Shown here piece by piece: positions 16,647-25,332 of a stretch of DNA of 64,000 nt (its first letter is position 1; each line of letters begins with the position of its first letter). Source of the DNA: Listeria swaminathanii (GTDB lineage: Bacteria; Bacillota; Bacilli; Lactobacillales; Listeriaceae). Location of the stretch: the NCBI RefSeq assembly GCF_014229645.1, contig NZ_JAATOD010000001.1, positions 434,001 to 498,000 on the forward strand. The letters run 5' to 3'. A program made the translations under genes and the position numbers. Below the pieces are notes generated by a model that saw only the letters and a program-made list of their open reading frames with translations, was not told the origin of the DNA and did not search any database.

Positions 16647-18560
16647 ATGCGGCCGTTAATTTCGATTTGTATGATAGTCAAAAATGAAGCACATATTTTA
16701 AGACAAAGTTTAGCGTCTTTTAGAAAATTTACGGAAGAAATCATTATTGTAGATACAGGTTCCACTGACGAAACCAAGGAAATCGCACAAGAATTCACTG
16801 ATTTTGTCTATGACTTTGAATGGACAGGCAACTTTTCTGATGCAAGAAACTTTGCAGCCAAACATGCAACGGGAAAATGGATTTTAGCCATTGATGCAGA
16901 CGAATGTTTGGAAGAAGAAAGTTATTGCAAATTAGAAAAACAATTAAAATCACCAGTCGAACCAATTCAAATGGCGCAAATCATTAGCTTTACAGGGGAA
17001 AAAGGGCGAGTGACAACAACGAACCAAATGGCGCGGGTTTATAAAAATGACGGCACAATTTGCTTCCGCGGCGTGATCCATGAACAACTGGAAGCAATCA
17101 ACAAACGTCCGATTGCAGCTGGTTTTGCTGAAGTGAAGATTTATCATTATGGCTATATGTCGGAAATTGTTGAAAAACAAGGTAAATCAGGTCGTAATTT
17201 ACGTTTATTAGAAAAAGAAGTTAAAAATAATAAAAATAGCGGATTTGTTCATTTTAATATCGGGCAAGAAATGAATCGACTTGGTAATAAAAAAGAAGCG
17301 CTGAAAGAATTCTCAGAAGCATTCCGATTGCGCGATCACAATCACTACATTTGGGCGAAACTAAGCGCTTATCATATTTCCGAACTACTAGAGCAAGAAA
17401 AACGCTACGACGAAAGTTTAGCAATTATTGAAGAAGCAAGAGTCATTTGGCCAAACGTACCAGAATTCCCACTTAAAAAAGCCAATATTTTATATGTGAA
17501 CCACCAACTCGAAGACGCCAAAGAAATCTACCAAAGTTTGCTAGAAAATACTGCAATTGACTACCAACCAATCGTGTTGTACGAAGCAACAAACTTCATG
17601 CCACACAAAATGCTTGGAACGATTTACTTAGAAGAAAAAGATTATACGCGCGCGATGACTCATTTTTCTAAAGCCTATGCGGAAAATAGTTCTGATTATG
17701 GTGTGATGTTCCAAATGATTATGCTACTTAGCAAATTCCATCAACCAAAAGAAATTTTCGCGTTTATAGAACGTCATAACTTTATTGCTAGCACTGAAAC
17801 GGGCTTGCGTTTACTTTCGATGACAACCCAACAAGGTTATGCGGAACTATCTGAACTCATCGTTCAATCGCTAACCGATGTATACCCGCCAATCGCAGAA
17901 GCAACCGAAGTGAAAATCGCAACAATCCGTAACGTCTTCCCGGTAATTAGCGAATCCGCTATTTTATTCGGTATTAAAGAAGAGCTGATTGATGCAGCTG
18001 ACTTATGTTTGTGGCACTATGAAAACCCGCAATTACCAATCGAAAACGTCATGAAAAATAGTGATGTTGGCGATATTTACGATTTTATTTTTGAAAACGG
18101 TCCGAGAATTAGCAAAAAACGCTATTTGTTTGTGTTAGAACGGGCAATTGCACTTGGAAAAGGTGAGTTTGCTGATTACTTATTGGCACTTCGAAACGTT
18201 TACCATGATAGCATTAATAGCCATATTGCGGACTTGTTTTTCCAATATGATTTTGCGGATATCGCGCTTGATTTTTACAATATCGTCGACGCAGACGAAG
18301 TGACAAAACAAGGCTACATCAACCTCATCAATTACTTAGTAGACGCTGATGTACTGGATGAAGCACTTGCGATTGCAGAACGAGGCATCGATAATTTTAG
18401 TACCGATTTCCGTTTTTACCTTTGGGCAATCAAAATTGATACCGAAAACCGTGCGAATCGGATTAGCGAAGCAATGGACGAATTCCCGAATAACCGCTAT
18501 TTAGCAAAGCTTTTGGATGAAGTTAGCATGCTTCAAGACACTGTTACAAACAATCGATAG
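16647..18560 (+). CDS. gmaR: GmaR, MogR antirepressor and flagellin O-GlcNAc transferase
   Basis: 637 aa. Residues 1-230 form a GT2 glycosyltransferase domain: ISICMIVKNEAHILRQSL at the N-terminus, VDTGSTDET and the metal/UDP-binding DADE (about residue 81). The rest is TPR-like helical repeats (for example MLGTIYLEEKDYTRAMTHFS). In L. monocytogenes GmaR glycosylates FlaA with beta-O-GlcNAc and also binds MogR at low temperature, lifting repression; both functions are known for this protein. Its place inside the MogR-controlled operon makes a feedback loop. Confidence 0.95.
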   Translation: MRPLISICMIVKNEAHILRQSLASFRKFTEEIIIVDTGSTDETKEIAQEFTDFVYDFEWTGNFSDARNFAAKHATGKWILAIDADECLEEESYCKLEKQLKSPVEPIQMAQIISFTGEKGRVTTTNQMARVYKNDGTICFRGVIHEQLEAINKRPIAAGFAEVKIYHYGYMSEIVEKQGKSGRNLRLLEKEVKNNKNSGFVHFNIGQEMNRLGNKKEALKEFSEAFRLRDHNHYIWAKLSAYHISELLEQEKRYDESLAIIEEARVIWPNVPEFPLKKANILYVNHQLEDAKEIYQSLLENTAIDYQPIVLYEATNFMPHKMLGTIYLEEKDYTRAMTHFSKAYAENSSDYGVMFQMIMLLSKFHQPKEIFAFIERHNFIASTETGLRLLSMTTQQGYAELSELIVQSLTDVYPPIAEATEVKIATIRNVFPVISESAILFGIKEELIDAADLCLWHYENPQLPIENVMKNSDVGDIYDFIFENGPRISKKRYLFVLERAIALGKGEFADYLLALRNVYHDSINSHIADLFFQYDFADIALDFYNIVDADEVTKQGYINLINYLVDADVLDEALAIAERGIDNFSTDFRFYLWAIKIDTENRANRISEAMDEFPNNRYLAKLLDEVSMLQDTVTNNR

Positions 18561-18572
18561 GAGGCCAGTAAT

Positions 18573-19481
18573 ATGACAGAAGAAAAAGGAATTTTACTAC
18601 AAAGTGGAACAAATGAATTAGAAATTGTTACATTTACCGTTGGCGAAAACTTATTTTGTATTAACGTTTTAAAAGTGAAAGAAATTATTCATCCGCTTGA
18701 AGTAACGCCTGTACCAGATTCGAACCCGGCAATTGAAGGTGTTTCCCAAGTGCGCGGTGAAATCATGCCAGTCGTGAACCTTGCTCGTGTGATGAAATTA
18801 CCCGAAATCGAACCAGAAAACACGAAATTCATTATCACAGAACTAAACCAAATGAAAATTGTTTTCCGTGTCGACGAGGTTCATCGTATCCAACGTATTT
18901 CATGGGAACAAATTGAAGAACCAGAAAAACTATCGATTGGTTTGGAAGAATTAGCAGTTGGTATCGTGAAACTAGACGGCAATCTAGTGCTATTGCTTGA
19001 TTATGAAAAAATCATTTATGAAATCAGCGGAAATGCCGATTTTGCTGTGACTGGCGAAGACCGTATAGCACGAAAAGTAAACCGTGAAGAGAAGACTATC
19101 TTTATTGCCGAAGACTCACAAATGCTGCGTCAACTGCTTGAAGATACGCTTCATGAGGCGGGTTACACAAATCTACAATTCTTTGCTAACGGCCGCGAAG
19201 CCCAAGAACATATTTTCAAATTACTCAAAGAACAAAAAGAGCAAACTTTTGAAAATGTTAACTTGTTAATCACGGATATCGAAATGCCTCAAATGGACGG
19301 ACACCATTTAACAAAAGTAATTAAAGAAGATGAAATTGGCCGCGAATTGCCAGTTGTTATTTTCTCATCACTTATTACCGAAGATCTAGAACACAAAGGT
19401 GCAGGTGTTGGTGCCGATGCGCAAGTAAGTAAACCCAATATTCACCAACTGATTAATATTTTAGATGAGCTAGTTTTATAA
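18573..19481 (+). CDS. cheV: CheV, CheW-receiver coupling protein
   Basis: 302 aa: a CheW-like domain (about 10-150; VKEIIHPLEVTPVPDSNP) followed by a response-regulator receiver domain (about 175-300) with phospho-acceptor Asp in LLITDIEMPQMDG and Lys in VSKPN. It couples receptors to CheA and damps signalling when phosphorylated. No separate cheW is seen in the window, so CheV is the only CheW-type coupler encoded here. It is the last gene before a strong terminator. Confidence 0.96.
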   Translation: MTEEKGILLQSGTNELEIVTFTVGENLFCINVLKVKEIIHPLEVTPVPDSNPAIEGVSQVRGEIMPVVNLARVMKLPEIEPENTKFIITELNQMKIVFRVDEVHRIQRISWEQIEEPEKLSIGLEELAVGIVKLDGNLVLLLDYEKIIYEISGNADFAVTGEDRIARKVNREEKTIFIAEDSQMLRQLLEDTLHEAGYTNLQFFANGREAQEHIFKLLKEQKEQTFENVNLLITDIEMPQMDGHHLTKVIKEDEIGRELPVVIFSSLITEDLEHKGAGVGADAQVSKPNIHQLINILDELVL

Positions 19482-19530
19482 AAAGAAGTGTTTGGACAAA
19501 ATTTTCTGTTCAAACACTTCTTTATTTTAT
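19482..19530 (+). terminator. Terminator after cheV
   Basis: AAAGAAGTGTTTG (19482-19494) pairs perfectly with CAAACACTTCTTT (19511-19523), followed by an AT-rich T tract. It ends the first motility operon before the monocistronic flaA. Confidence 0.85.
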
Positions 19531-19663
19531 TTAAAAAAATAATTTATAAAAACATAAAAACGTTGGTAATTAGCGGTTTGTTCGTTTTTTTATAAATAAA
19601 AACAACTTATTTTTACATTTTTAACAAAAAACATTTGATTTTTTAAAAAAATGAAGATATAAT
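19525..19663 (+). promoter_or_regulatory. flaA promoter with MogR operators
   Basis: -35 TTGATT (19635-19640), 17 nt, -10 TATAAT (19658-19663) is a SigA-type promoter. Exact TTTT-N5-AAAA sites lie at 19525-19537, 19618-19630 (also readable one base later) and 19639-19651. The last fills the spacer, so MogR binding would exclude RNA polymerase. Spacing of the two proximal sites is 21 bp. Confidence 0.85.
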
Positions 19664-19718
19664 AAAGCATATAGAGAAGAGCAGTCTTTTCTAAACCGAA
19701 TGTAGGAGGGAAACACAA

Positions 19719-20582
19719 ATGAAAGTAAATACTAATATCATTAGCTTGAAAACACAAGAATATCTTCGTAAAAATAACGAAGGCATGACTCAAGCACAAG
19801 AACGTTTGGCATCTGGTAAACGTATTAACAGTTCTCTTGATGACGCTGCTGGTCTTGCAGTTGTTACTCGTATGAACGTTAAATCTACAGGCTTAGATGC
19901 AGCAAGCAAAAACTCATCCATGGGTATTGACTTGTTACAAACAGCGGATTCAGCTCTTAGCTCCATGAGTTCAATCTTGCAACGTATGCGTCAATTAGCA
20001 GTACAATCTTCTAACGGTTCATTCAGTGACGAAGATCGTAAACAATATACTGCTGAATTCGGTAGCTTGATCAAAGAACTTGATCACGTTGCTGACACTA
20101 CTAACTACAACAACATTAAATTGCTAGATCAAACTGCTACAGGTGCTGCTACTCAAGTAAGCATCCAAGCGTCTGATAAAGCTAATGACTTAATCAATAT
20201 CGATCTTTTCAATGCAAAAGGTCTTTCTGCTGGAACAATCACTTTAGGTAGTGGTTCTACAGTTGCTGGTTATAGTGCATTATCCGTTGCTGATGCTGAT
20301 TCTTCTCAACAAGCAACAGAAGCTATTGATGAATTAATCAATAACATTTCTAACGGTCGTGCGCTTCTAGGTGCTGGTATGAGTCGCCTTAGCTACAATG
20401 TATCTAACGTGAACAACCAATCCATCGCAACTAAAGCATCTGCTTCATCCATTGAAGATGCAGATATGGCTGCTGAAATGTCCGAAATGACTAAATACAA
20501 AATTCTTACACAAACATCTATCAGCATGCTTTCTCAAGCAAACCAAACACCGCAAATGTTAACTCAATTAATTAACAGCTAA
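19719..20582 (+). CDS. flaA: FlaA, flagellin
   Basis: 287 aa with the conserved flagellin N-terminal (MKVNTNIISLKTQEYL... RLASGKRINSSLDDAAGLAV) and C-terminal D0/D1 coils; the central domain is very short. The protein matches the Listeria FlaA I know in length and ends. Central Ser/Thr residues are the known sites for GmaR O-GlcNAc. AGGAGGG lies 9-10 nt upstream. It has its own promoter, operators and terminator, so it is a monocistronic, strongly expressed gene. Confidence 0.98.
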   Translation: MKVNTNIISLKTQEYLRKNNEGMTQAQERLASGKRINSSLDDAAGLAVVTRMNVKSTGLDAASKNSSMGIDLLQTADSALSSMSSILQRMRQLAVQSSNGSFSDEDRKQYTAEFGSLIKELDHVADTTNYNNIKLLDQTATGAATQVSIQASDKANDLINIDLFNAKGLSAGTITLGSGSTVAGYSALSVADADSSQQATEAIDELINNISNGRALLGAGMSRLSYNVSNVNNQSIATKASASSIEDADMAAEMSEMTKYKILTQTSISMLSQANQTPQMLTQLINS

Positions 20583-20621
20583 TAACATATCAAATTCATT
20601 TATCGAACATTGTTTACCCTT

Positions 20622-20657
20622 AGCCTCTCGTCACCCCGGACGAGGGGCTTTTCTTTT
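20622..20657 (+). terminator. flaA terminator
   Basis: AGCCTCTCGTC (20622-20632), loop, GACGAGGGGCT (20639-20649) with one G-U pair, then TTTTCTTTT. Confidence 0.9.
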
Positions 20658-20732
20658 GATTTATAAAAATATTTTTCAATTATAAATGGGACACAGAGCC
20701 AATGTTAAGTTGGTTAACTATTTTTTAAATAA

Positions 20733-20823
20733 TTTTATTATAAAAAACGGATATTTTTTAAGAAAAAGGTAGAAATTGTCCTATTTTTATTATAAAATGA
20801 TATTATGCGATTTTTTTAAAAAA
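20733..20823. promoter_or_regulatory. Array of four MogR-type operators before cheY
   Basis: Four exact TTTT-N5-AAAA matches: 20733-20745, 20754-20766, 20785-20797 and 20811-20823, all within the 274-bp gap between flaA and cheY. This is the densest operator array in the window. AT-rich sequence lowers the significance of each single site, but four in 91 bp in front of a motility operon is notable. The -10 is probably within 20791-20806. Confidence 0.7.
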
Positions 20824-20856
20824 TATTTATAGGTATAGGAATGGGAGTTGTATTTT

Positions 20857-21216
20857 ATGTTGAAGTTGTTGATTGTCGACGATGCGATGTTCATGCGTAC
20901 GATGATTAAGAATATCGTGAAAGATAGCGATTTTGAAGTAGTTGCAGAGGCGGAAAACGGACTGGAAGCAGTGAAAAAGTATGATGAAGTAAAACCAGAT
21001 ATCGTGACATTAGATATTACGATGCCAGAAATGGACGGTTTAGAAGCACTTGCACAAATTATGGCGAAAGATCCATCTGCCAAAGTAATTATGTGCTCGG
21101 CGATGGGCCAACAAGGTATGGTTGTAGACGCAATTAAAAAAGGTGCGAAAGACTTTATCGTAAAACCTTTCCAAGCGGACCGAGTTTTAGAGGCGTTAGA
21201 AAAAGCAGCTAAGTAG
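20857..21216 (+). CDS. cheY: CheY, chemotaxis response regulator
   Basis: 119 aa single receiver domain: acidic pair in LIVDDAMFMR, phospho-acceptor Asp in DIVTLDITMPEMDG (about residue 54), and FIVKPF with the conserved Lys. It binds the motor switch (FliM/FliY) when phosphorylated. ATG 20857 is chosen over an upstream TTG at 20848 because GGGAG sits 9 nt before it. Confidence 0.97.
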   Translation: MLKLLIVDDAMFMRTMIKNIVKDSDFEVVAEAENGLEAVKKYDEVKPDIVTLDITMPEMDGLEALAQIMAKDPSAKVIMCSAMGQQGMVVDAIKKGAKDFIVKPFQADRVLEALEKAAK

Positions 21217-21235
21217 AGAAATGGAGGTGGATAGC

Positions 21236-23092
21236 ATGACTACAAATATGTTAGACCTGTTTATAGAAGAAGCTTCAGAACATTTACAGGCGCTAAATGA
21301 TAATCTGTTACAGCTTGAGAAAGACCCGACGAACGGTCAGTTAGTAAGTGAAATTTTCCGTTCAGCACATACGTTTAAAGGGATGTCCGCAACGATGGGC
21401 TTCCAGCAGGTGGCTGATTTAACGCATGCAATGGAAAATGTACTAGATGAGGTACGCAATAATCGATTGGCTGTAACAGAACATTTGGTAGACATTATTT
21501 TTACATGTACATCTCATTTGGAAACAATGGTTTCGGATATCCAACACGGCGGACAAGGCGCGGCGGATATTTCGAAAACCGTAGCTGACTTAGAAGCGCT
21601 TTTACATCCTGAACAAGAAACAGATGCAGCAGTTGAAAAAACGTACCGCATTCAAGTTCAAATTGAAGAAGCAGCCATTTTGAAAGCAGTGCGGGCGGTA
21701 ATGTGTTTAGAACGACTTGCGGAAATTGGGATAATATCTGAAACAACACCAGACAGAGAAGCGATTGAGCTGGAAGAGTTCGAGCAGACGTTTGAAGTTG
21801 TTTTAGAATCGGCACAAACGAAAGAAGAAATCGAAGCGGTTATTCTCGATATTTCTGAAATCGAAAAAGTGGCAGTCCAAGAAGAAGTGGAAGAAGTTCA
21901 GATCGTTGAACCAATCAAAAAAGCCGCAAAACAAACAACAAAACGATTAGAAAATAAAACCATTCGTGTACAACTTGAAAAAATCGAAAAGCTAATGAAC
22001 GTTTTTGAAGAAAGCGTCATTGAACGGGCGAGAATTGACGAAATCGCAGAAAAAACCAATAACAAAGAATTGATGGAGCATCTAGGACGATTCAGCTCCA
22101 TCTCCAAAGAAATCCAAAATGGCTTACTGAATATGCGGATGGTGCCAGTGGACAGTGTTTTCAATCGCTTTCCAAAAATGGTGCGCACGCTAGCTAAGGA
22201 ATTAGGCAAGAAAATCGATTTAGTGATTGAAGGCGCGGATACGGAAGTCGATAAAATCGTCATTGATGAAATTGGCGATCCGCTTGTTCATTTAATCCGT
22301 AATTCGGTGGATCACGGTGCGGAAACAGTCGAAGTGAGACGTAAAAATGGGAAAAATGAAACGGCGACAATTAGCTTAAAAGCATTTCATAGCGGCAACA
22401 ATGTCGTGATTGAGATTGCTGATGACGGCGCGGGAATCAACAAACGCAAAGTTTTAGAAAAAGCGATTGCGAAAAATGTCGTTACACGAGCAGAATCAAC
22501 CAAAATGACTGATTCGGAAATTTTTGATTTATTATTTGATTCCGGTTTCAGTACCGCGGATCAAGTATCAGATCTTTCCGGACGCGGCGTTGGCTTAGAC
22601 GTAGTTCGTAATACCATTCTTAAAATCGGCGGAAAAATCAGCGTGGAATCAAGCGAAAATGCTGGCTCGACTTTCCGAATTGAGATTCCGCTAACATTAT
22701 CCATCATCCAATCGATGCTCGTTGCAACATCGGAACGCCGCTATGCTGTACCACTTGCAAACGTGGCAGAAGCAATTACGATTGACCCCGCGGACATCCA
22801 ACACGTTCACGGCAAAGACTTAATCAACTACCGTGAAACAATTATCGAAGTACTCGACTTAGGCGAATGCTTCCACGAAACACCTTTAAAAGACACAGAC
22901 GAATTACTTTTACTCGTTGTCAAAAATGCCAAGCGAACTTTTGGACTTATTATTAAAGATATTATCGGTCAACGGGAAATCGTTTTAAAAACACTTGGCG
23001 GCTTTTTCAGCGAAAGTCAAATTGCCTTTTCAGGGGCAACGATTTTAGGCGATGGCCGTGTCGTATTAATTTTAAATTTAGAAACATTTTAA
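21236..23092 (+). CDS. cheA: CheA, chemotaxis histidine kinase
   Basis: 618 aa from ATG 21236 (SD GGAGGTGG; an upstream ATG at 21221 would add five residues). Domains: HPt (1-110) with phospho-His45 in FRSAHTFKG, a P2-like region, dimerisation helices (about 240-310), HATPase (N box HLIRNSVDHGAE, G boxes ADDGAGIN and GRGVGLD), and a C-terminal CheW-like domain (about 480-618). It phosphorylates CheY and CheV. Confidence 0.97.
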   Translation: MTTNMLDLFIEEASEHLQALNDNLLQLEKDPTNGQLVSEIFRSAHTFKGMSATMGFQQVADLTHAMENVLDEVRNNRLAVTEHLVDIIFTCTSHLETMVSDIQHGGQGAADISKTVADLEALLHPEQETDAAVEKTYRIQVQIEEAAILKAVRAVMCLERLAEIGIISETTPDREAIELEEFEQTFEVVLESAQTKEEIEAVILDISEIEKVAVQEEVEEVQIVEPIKKAAKQTTKRLENKTIRVQLEKIEKLMNVFEESVIERARIDEIAEKTNNKELMEHLGRFSSISKEIQNGLLNMRMVPVDSVFNRFPKMVRTLAKELGKKIDLVIEGADTEVDKIVIDEIGDPLVHLIRNSVDHGAETVEVRRKNGKNETATISLKAFHSGNNVVIEIADDGAGINKRKVLEKAIAKNVVTRAESTKMTDSEIFDLLFDSGFSTADQVSDLSGRGVGLDVVRNTILKIGGKISVESSENAGSTFRIEIPLTLSIIQSMLVATSERRYAVPLANVAEAITIDPADIQHVHGKDLINYRETIIEVLDLGECFHETPLKDTDELLLLVVKNAKRTFGLIIKDIIGQREIVLKTLGGFFSESQIAFSGATILGDGRVVLILNLETF

Positions 23093-23101
23093 GGAGGGAC
23101 C

Positions 23102-23404
23102 ATGATGGAACAAGTATTTCAAGTAGAACTTCCTGAATGGGAACCGAAAGAAACACCCCAAGAAGGACGCGAAAAAGGCTCTATTCGCCAAGTTGACAAT
23201 ATTGGCGTTAATTTAATCGTCCGTCTTGGGAAAAAAGAAATGCCGGTAGGGGATATCGCCGAGTTAAGCATTGGCGATGTCCTCGAAGTGGAAAAGAAAC
23301 CTGGCCACAAAGTCGAAATTTTCCTCGATGAAAAGAAAGTCGGCATCGGTGAAGCCATTTTGATGGACGAGAACTTCGGGATCGTTATTTCAGAAATCGA
23401 CTAA
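23102..23404 (+). CDS. FliN-like SpoA-domain protein (100 aa)
   Basis: The last 70 residues carry a SpoA (surface presentation of antigens) domain: VNLIVRLGKKEMPVGDIAEL, then GDVLEVEKKPGHKVEIFLD and a final IVISEID, as in FliN. This makes it a probable C-ring component or a FliN paralogue. A second, shorter SpoA-like protein is at 26582 and a third SpoA domain is at the end of FliY, so which acts as FliN is unclear. Confidence 0.8.
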   Translation: MMEQVFQVELPEWEPKETPQEGREKGSIRQVDNIGVNLIVRLGKKEMPVGDIAELSIGDVLEVEKKPGHKVEIFLDEKKVGIGEAILMDENFGIVISEID

Positions 23405-23422
23405 AGAAAGAAGGCAAGTGAT

Positions 23423-23833
23423 TTGAAGCAAGAGGCTTATAACGCAGTGAAGATGAAAGTGGACCAAGAGAAAACGGCCATTTTAAAGGAATTACAATTA
23501 CTATTATCCAAACGGGGAAAAGTCACAGAAAAATTAGCGCACGAAAAAGAAGTGTATTACTCAAGAACGAAAAAAGAAAGACTCCAAGTAGCGGTATTAG
23601 CCGGAAGCATGCAACTCGATGCCTTTTCACCAAGCCGCATTCAACAAATGGAGCGCGAAATCACTCAAATTAGCCAGTACATTAAGAGCAATGAACAAAT
23701 CTTAGAACAACTCGAGGAAAAAGGGAAACAGGCCAAAAAAATGTACGATGACACACGAAAAAAATGGCAACAGCTTGAAAATAAAAAAGAAGAACAAACA
23801 TTACGCGATTTAAAAATGGTGCTATTAAAGTAA
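23423..23833 (+). CDS. Coiled-coil protein, FliJ-like candidate (136 aa)
   Basis: Starts with TTG at 23423. The protein is almost entirely charged helix (Lys, Glu and Gln rich) and predicted to form a long coiled coil, the shape of FliJ, the stalk protein of the export ATPase. No fliJ follows fliI in this cluster, and this gene lies directly before the FliK-like gene. The assignment rests on shape and context. Confidence 0.55.
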   Translation: MKQEAYNAVKMKVDQEKTAILKELQLLLSKRGKVTEKLAHEKEVYYSRTKKERLQVAVLAGSMQLDAFSPSRIQQMEREITQISQYIKSNEQILEQLEEKGKQAKKMYDDTRKKWQQLENKKEEQTLRDLKMVLLK

Positions 23834-23848
23834 AAGGGAGGAAAAGTC

Positions 23849-24889
23849 ATGCTAATCCCAGATAATTTGCTACAACCACTGATTGGAAAAAAACAAATCG
23901 AACCAAAAGAAAAGTTAGCAGAAGAATTAGTAGAACTACCTTTTATTTCACTTTTAATGGAAAATAGCCCTGCGCCGCTCTTAAAGGGAGAAGCGGAAAA
24001 CGCGGAACAAGCTACAACACCGTTAAAAGAGATCGCTCAACCACTCGTTTCAGCAAAACTACTCGACAGCGAACCAGAAACCAAACTACCAAGCGCACCA
24101 CTCGAGCTGAAAGAAGTTAAAGAAACACTTGCGGCAATCGCCAAACAAGCTATCGACCAACCAAAAATAGACAACGCCCCGCAAGTAGTGCAAACTCCTG
24201 AAACGAACACACCGAAAGAACCTACAAAAAATGCCACCCGAGAGCAACCACCTGAACTCATCATGCCTACAAAAGACTCACCTAAACTAGCCGAAAACGT
24301 AGCTAAAAACCAACCAACCGTTGCCAAATTACCTCAAGAAAAAGAAGCCGTACAACTTTTCAAAGCGAGCATTAAAGAACCAGTAACAGCGAAAGAAGAA
24401 GTCGCCGTCAAAAAGCCCGCGGAATCAAGCAACATTTGGCATGACACAACGAAACAGCTCACACCAGCTGCCAAAGTAGAAGTCCCGGTCACGCTGAAAC
24501 AACTCGATAAAACCATCACCGACCAAATCGAACAGCTGCAAAAATTTCAAGTGAAACAAAATAAAGCCTTTTTCGCTATTCAACCAGAATCGCTCGGAAA
24601 AGTGGAAGTTTTACTTAAAAAAATGCCCGATAAAATATTTGTACATATCGAATATCAGGAACAAACGGCCAAACAAAAACTGGAACAGATGGCGCAAGAT
24701 TTACATAATCGCTTCCGAGATCGCGGTGTAGAAGTTGCTGTGACAATGACCGAAAAACAAGCACCGAAAGAGAATGGTCAAGGCTCAGATGCTCGACACC
24801 AAGGCGAATCTAAAAAAGAAAAAGAACGCGAAAACCCACACCAACAAAGACCTAAACAGCAAGTATTTGATTTAGAGGAGGAGACGTAA
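23849..24889 (+). CDS. FliK-like hook-length control protein
   Basis: 346 aa: a low-complexity Pro/Glu/Lys/Thr-rich region (about 20-215) and a C-terminal domain with FFAIQPESLGKVEVLLKKM and RFRDRGVEVAVTM, the flagellar hook-length control (Flg_hook) pattern. A long disordered ruler plus this domain, directly before flgD and flgE, supports FliK. It ends 1 nt before flgD. Confidence 0.85.
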   Translation: MLIPDNLLQPLIGKKQIEPKEKLAEELVELPFISLLMENSPAPLLKGEAENAEQATTPLKEIAQPLVSAKLLDSEPETKLPSAPLELKEVKETLAAIAKQAIDQPKIDNAPQVVQTPETNTPKEPTKNATREQPPELIMPTKDSPKLAENVAKNQPTVAKLPQEKEAVQLFKASIKEPVTAKEEVAVKKPAESSNIWHDTTKQLTPAAKVEVPVTLKQLDKTITDQIEQLQKFQVKQNKAFFAIQPESLGKVEVLLKKMPDKIFVHIEYQEQTAKQKLEQMAQDLHNRFRDRGVEVAVTMTEKQAPKENGQGSDARHQGESKKEKERENPHQQRPKQQVFDLEEET

Positions 24890-24890
24890 T

Positions 24891-25313
24891 TTGGACGGAA
24901 TTAGTAGTTTATCAGGAGCGAGTCAGGATACAAACAATGCAGTGACATCAAGTGTATCGAAAACACTTGGCAAAGATGACTTCATGAAACTATTTTTAAC
25001 AAGTTTGCAATACCAAGATCCATCGAGCCCGCTTGATACGAATGAAATGATGTCGCAAATGGCGCAACTTTCCTTAATGGAGCAAGTTGCCAATATGACA
25101 ACGGCCGTAGATAAGCTTTCTGAACAAGCGCAAAACTCCGCCTTACAATCCGCAGTTAATTTCATCGGTAAGGATATAAAAGGTGTTTCGCTAAATGGTG
25201 AAGTAATCAGCGGGAAAGTCGAAAGCGTTCAACAAACGACAAACGGCGTCATGCTGAAATTAAAAGATAATGATAGCCTCGTGCCAATGACTTATGTAAC
25301 AGAAATTAATTAA
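24891..25313 (+). CDS. flgD: FlgD, hook capping / assembly protein
   Basis: 140 aa with the FlgD N-terminal signature LGKDDFMKLFLTSLQYQDP (about 27-45) and QMAQLSLMEQVANM. The start is TTG at 24891 with GAGGAGG upstream. The protein is short because it lacks the large C-terminal FlgD domain found in Proteobacteria, as in many Firmicutes. Confidence 0.95.
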   Translation: MDGISSLSGASQDTNNAVTSSVSKTLGKDDFMKLFLTSLQYQDPSSPLDTNEMMSQMAQLSLMEQVANMTTAVDKLSEQAQNSALQSAVNFIGKDIKGVSLNGEVISGKVESVQQTTNGVMLKLKDNDSLVPMTYVTEIN

Positions 25314-25332
25314 AAATTTGGGAGTGTGAATT

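Noticed and set aside
24037..24327. Minus-strand ORFs across the FliK-like disordered region.
   Set aside because: Low-complexity mirror of the Pro/Lys/Glu-rich region with no start signals.
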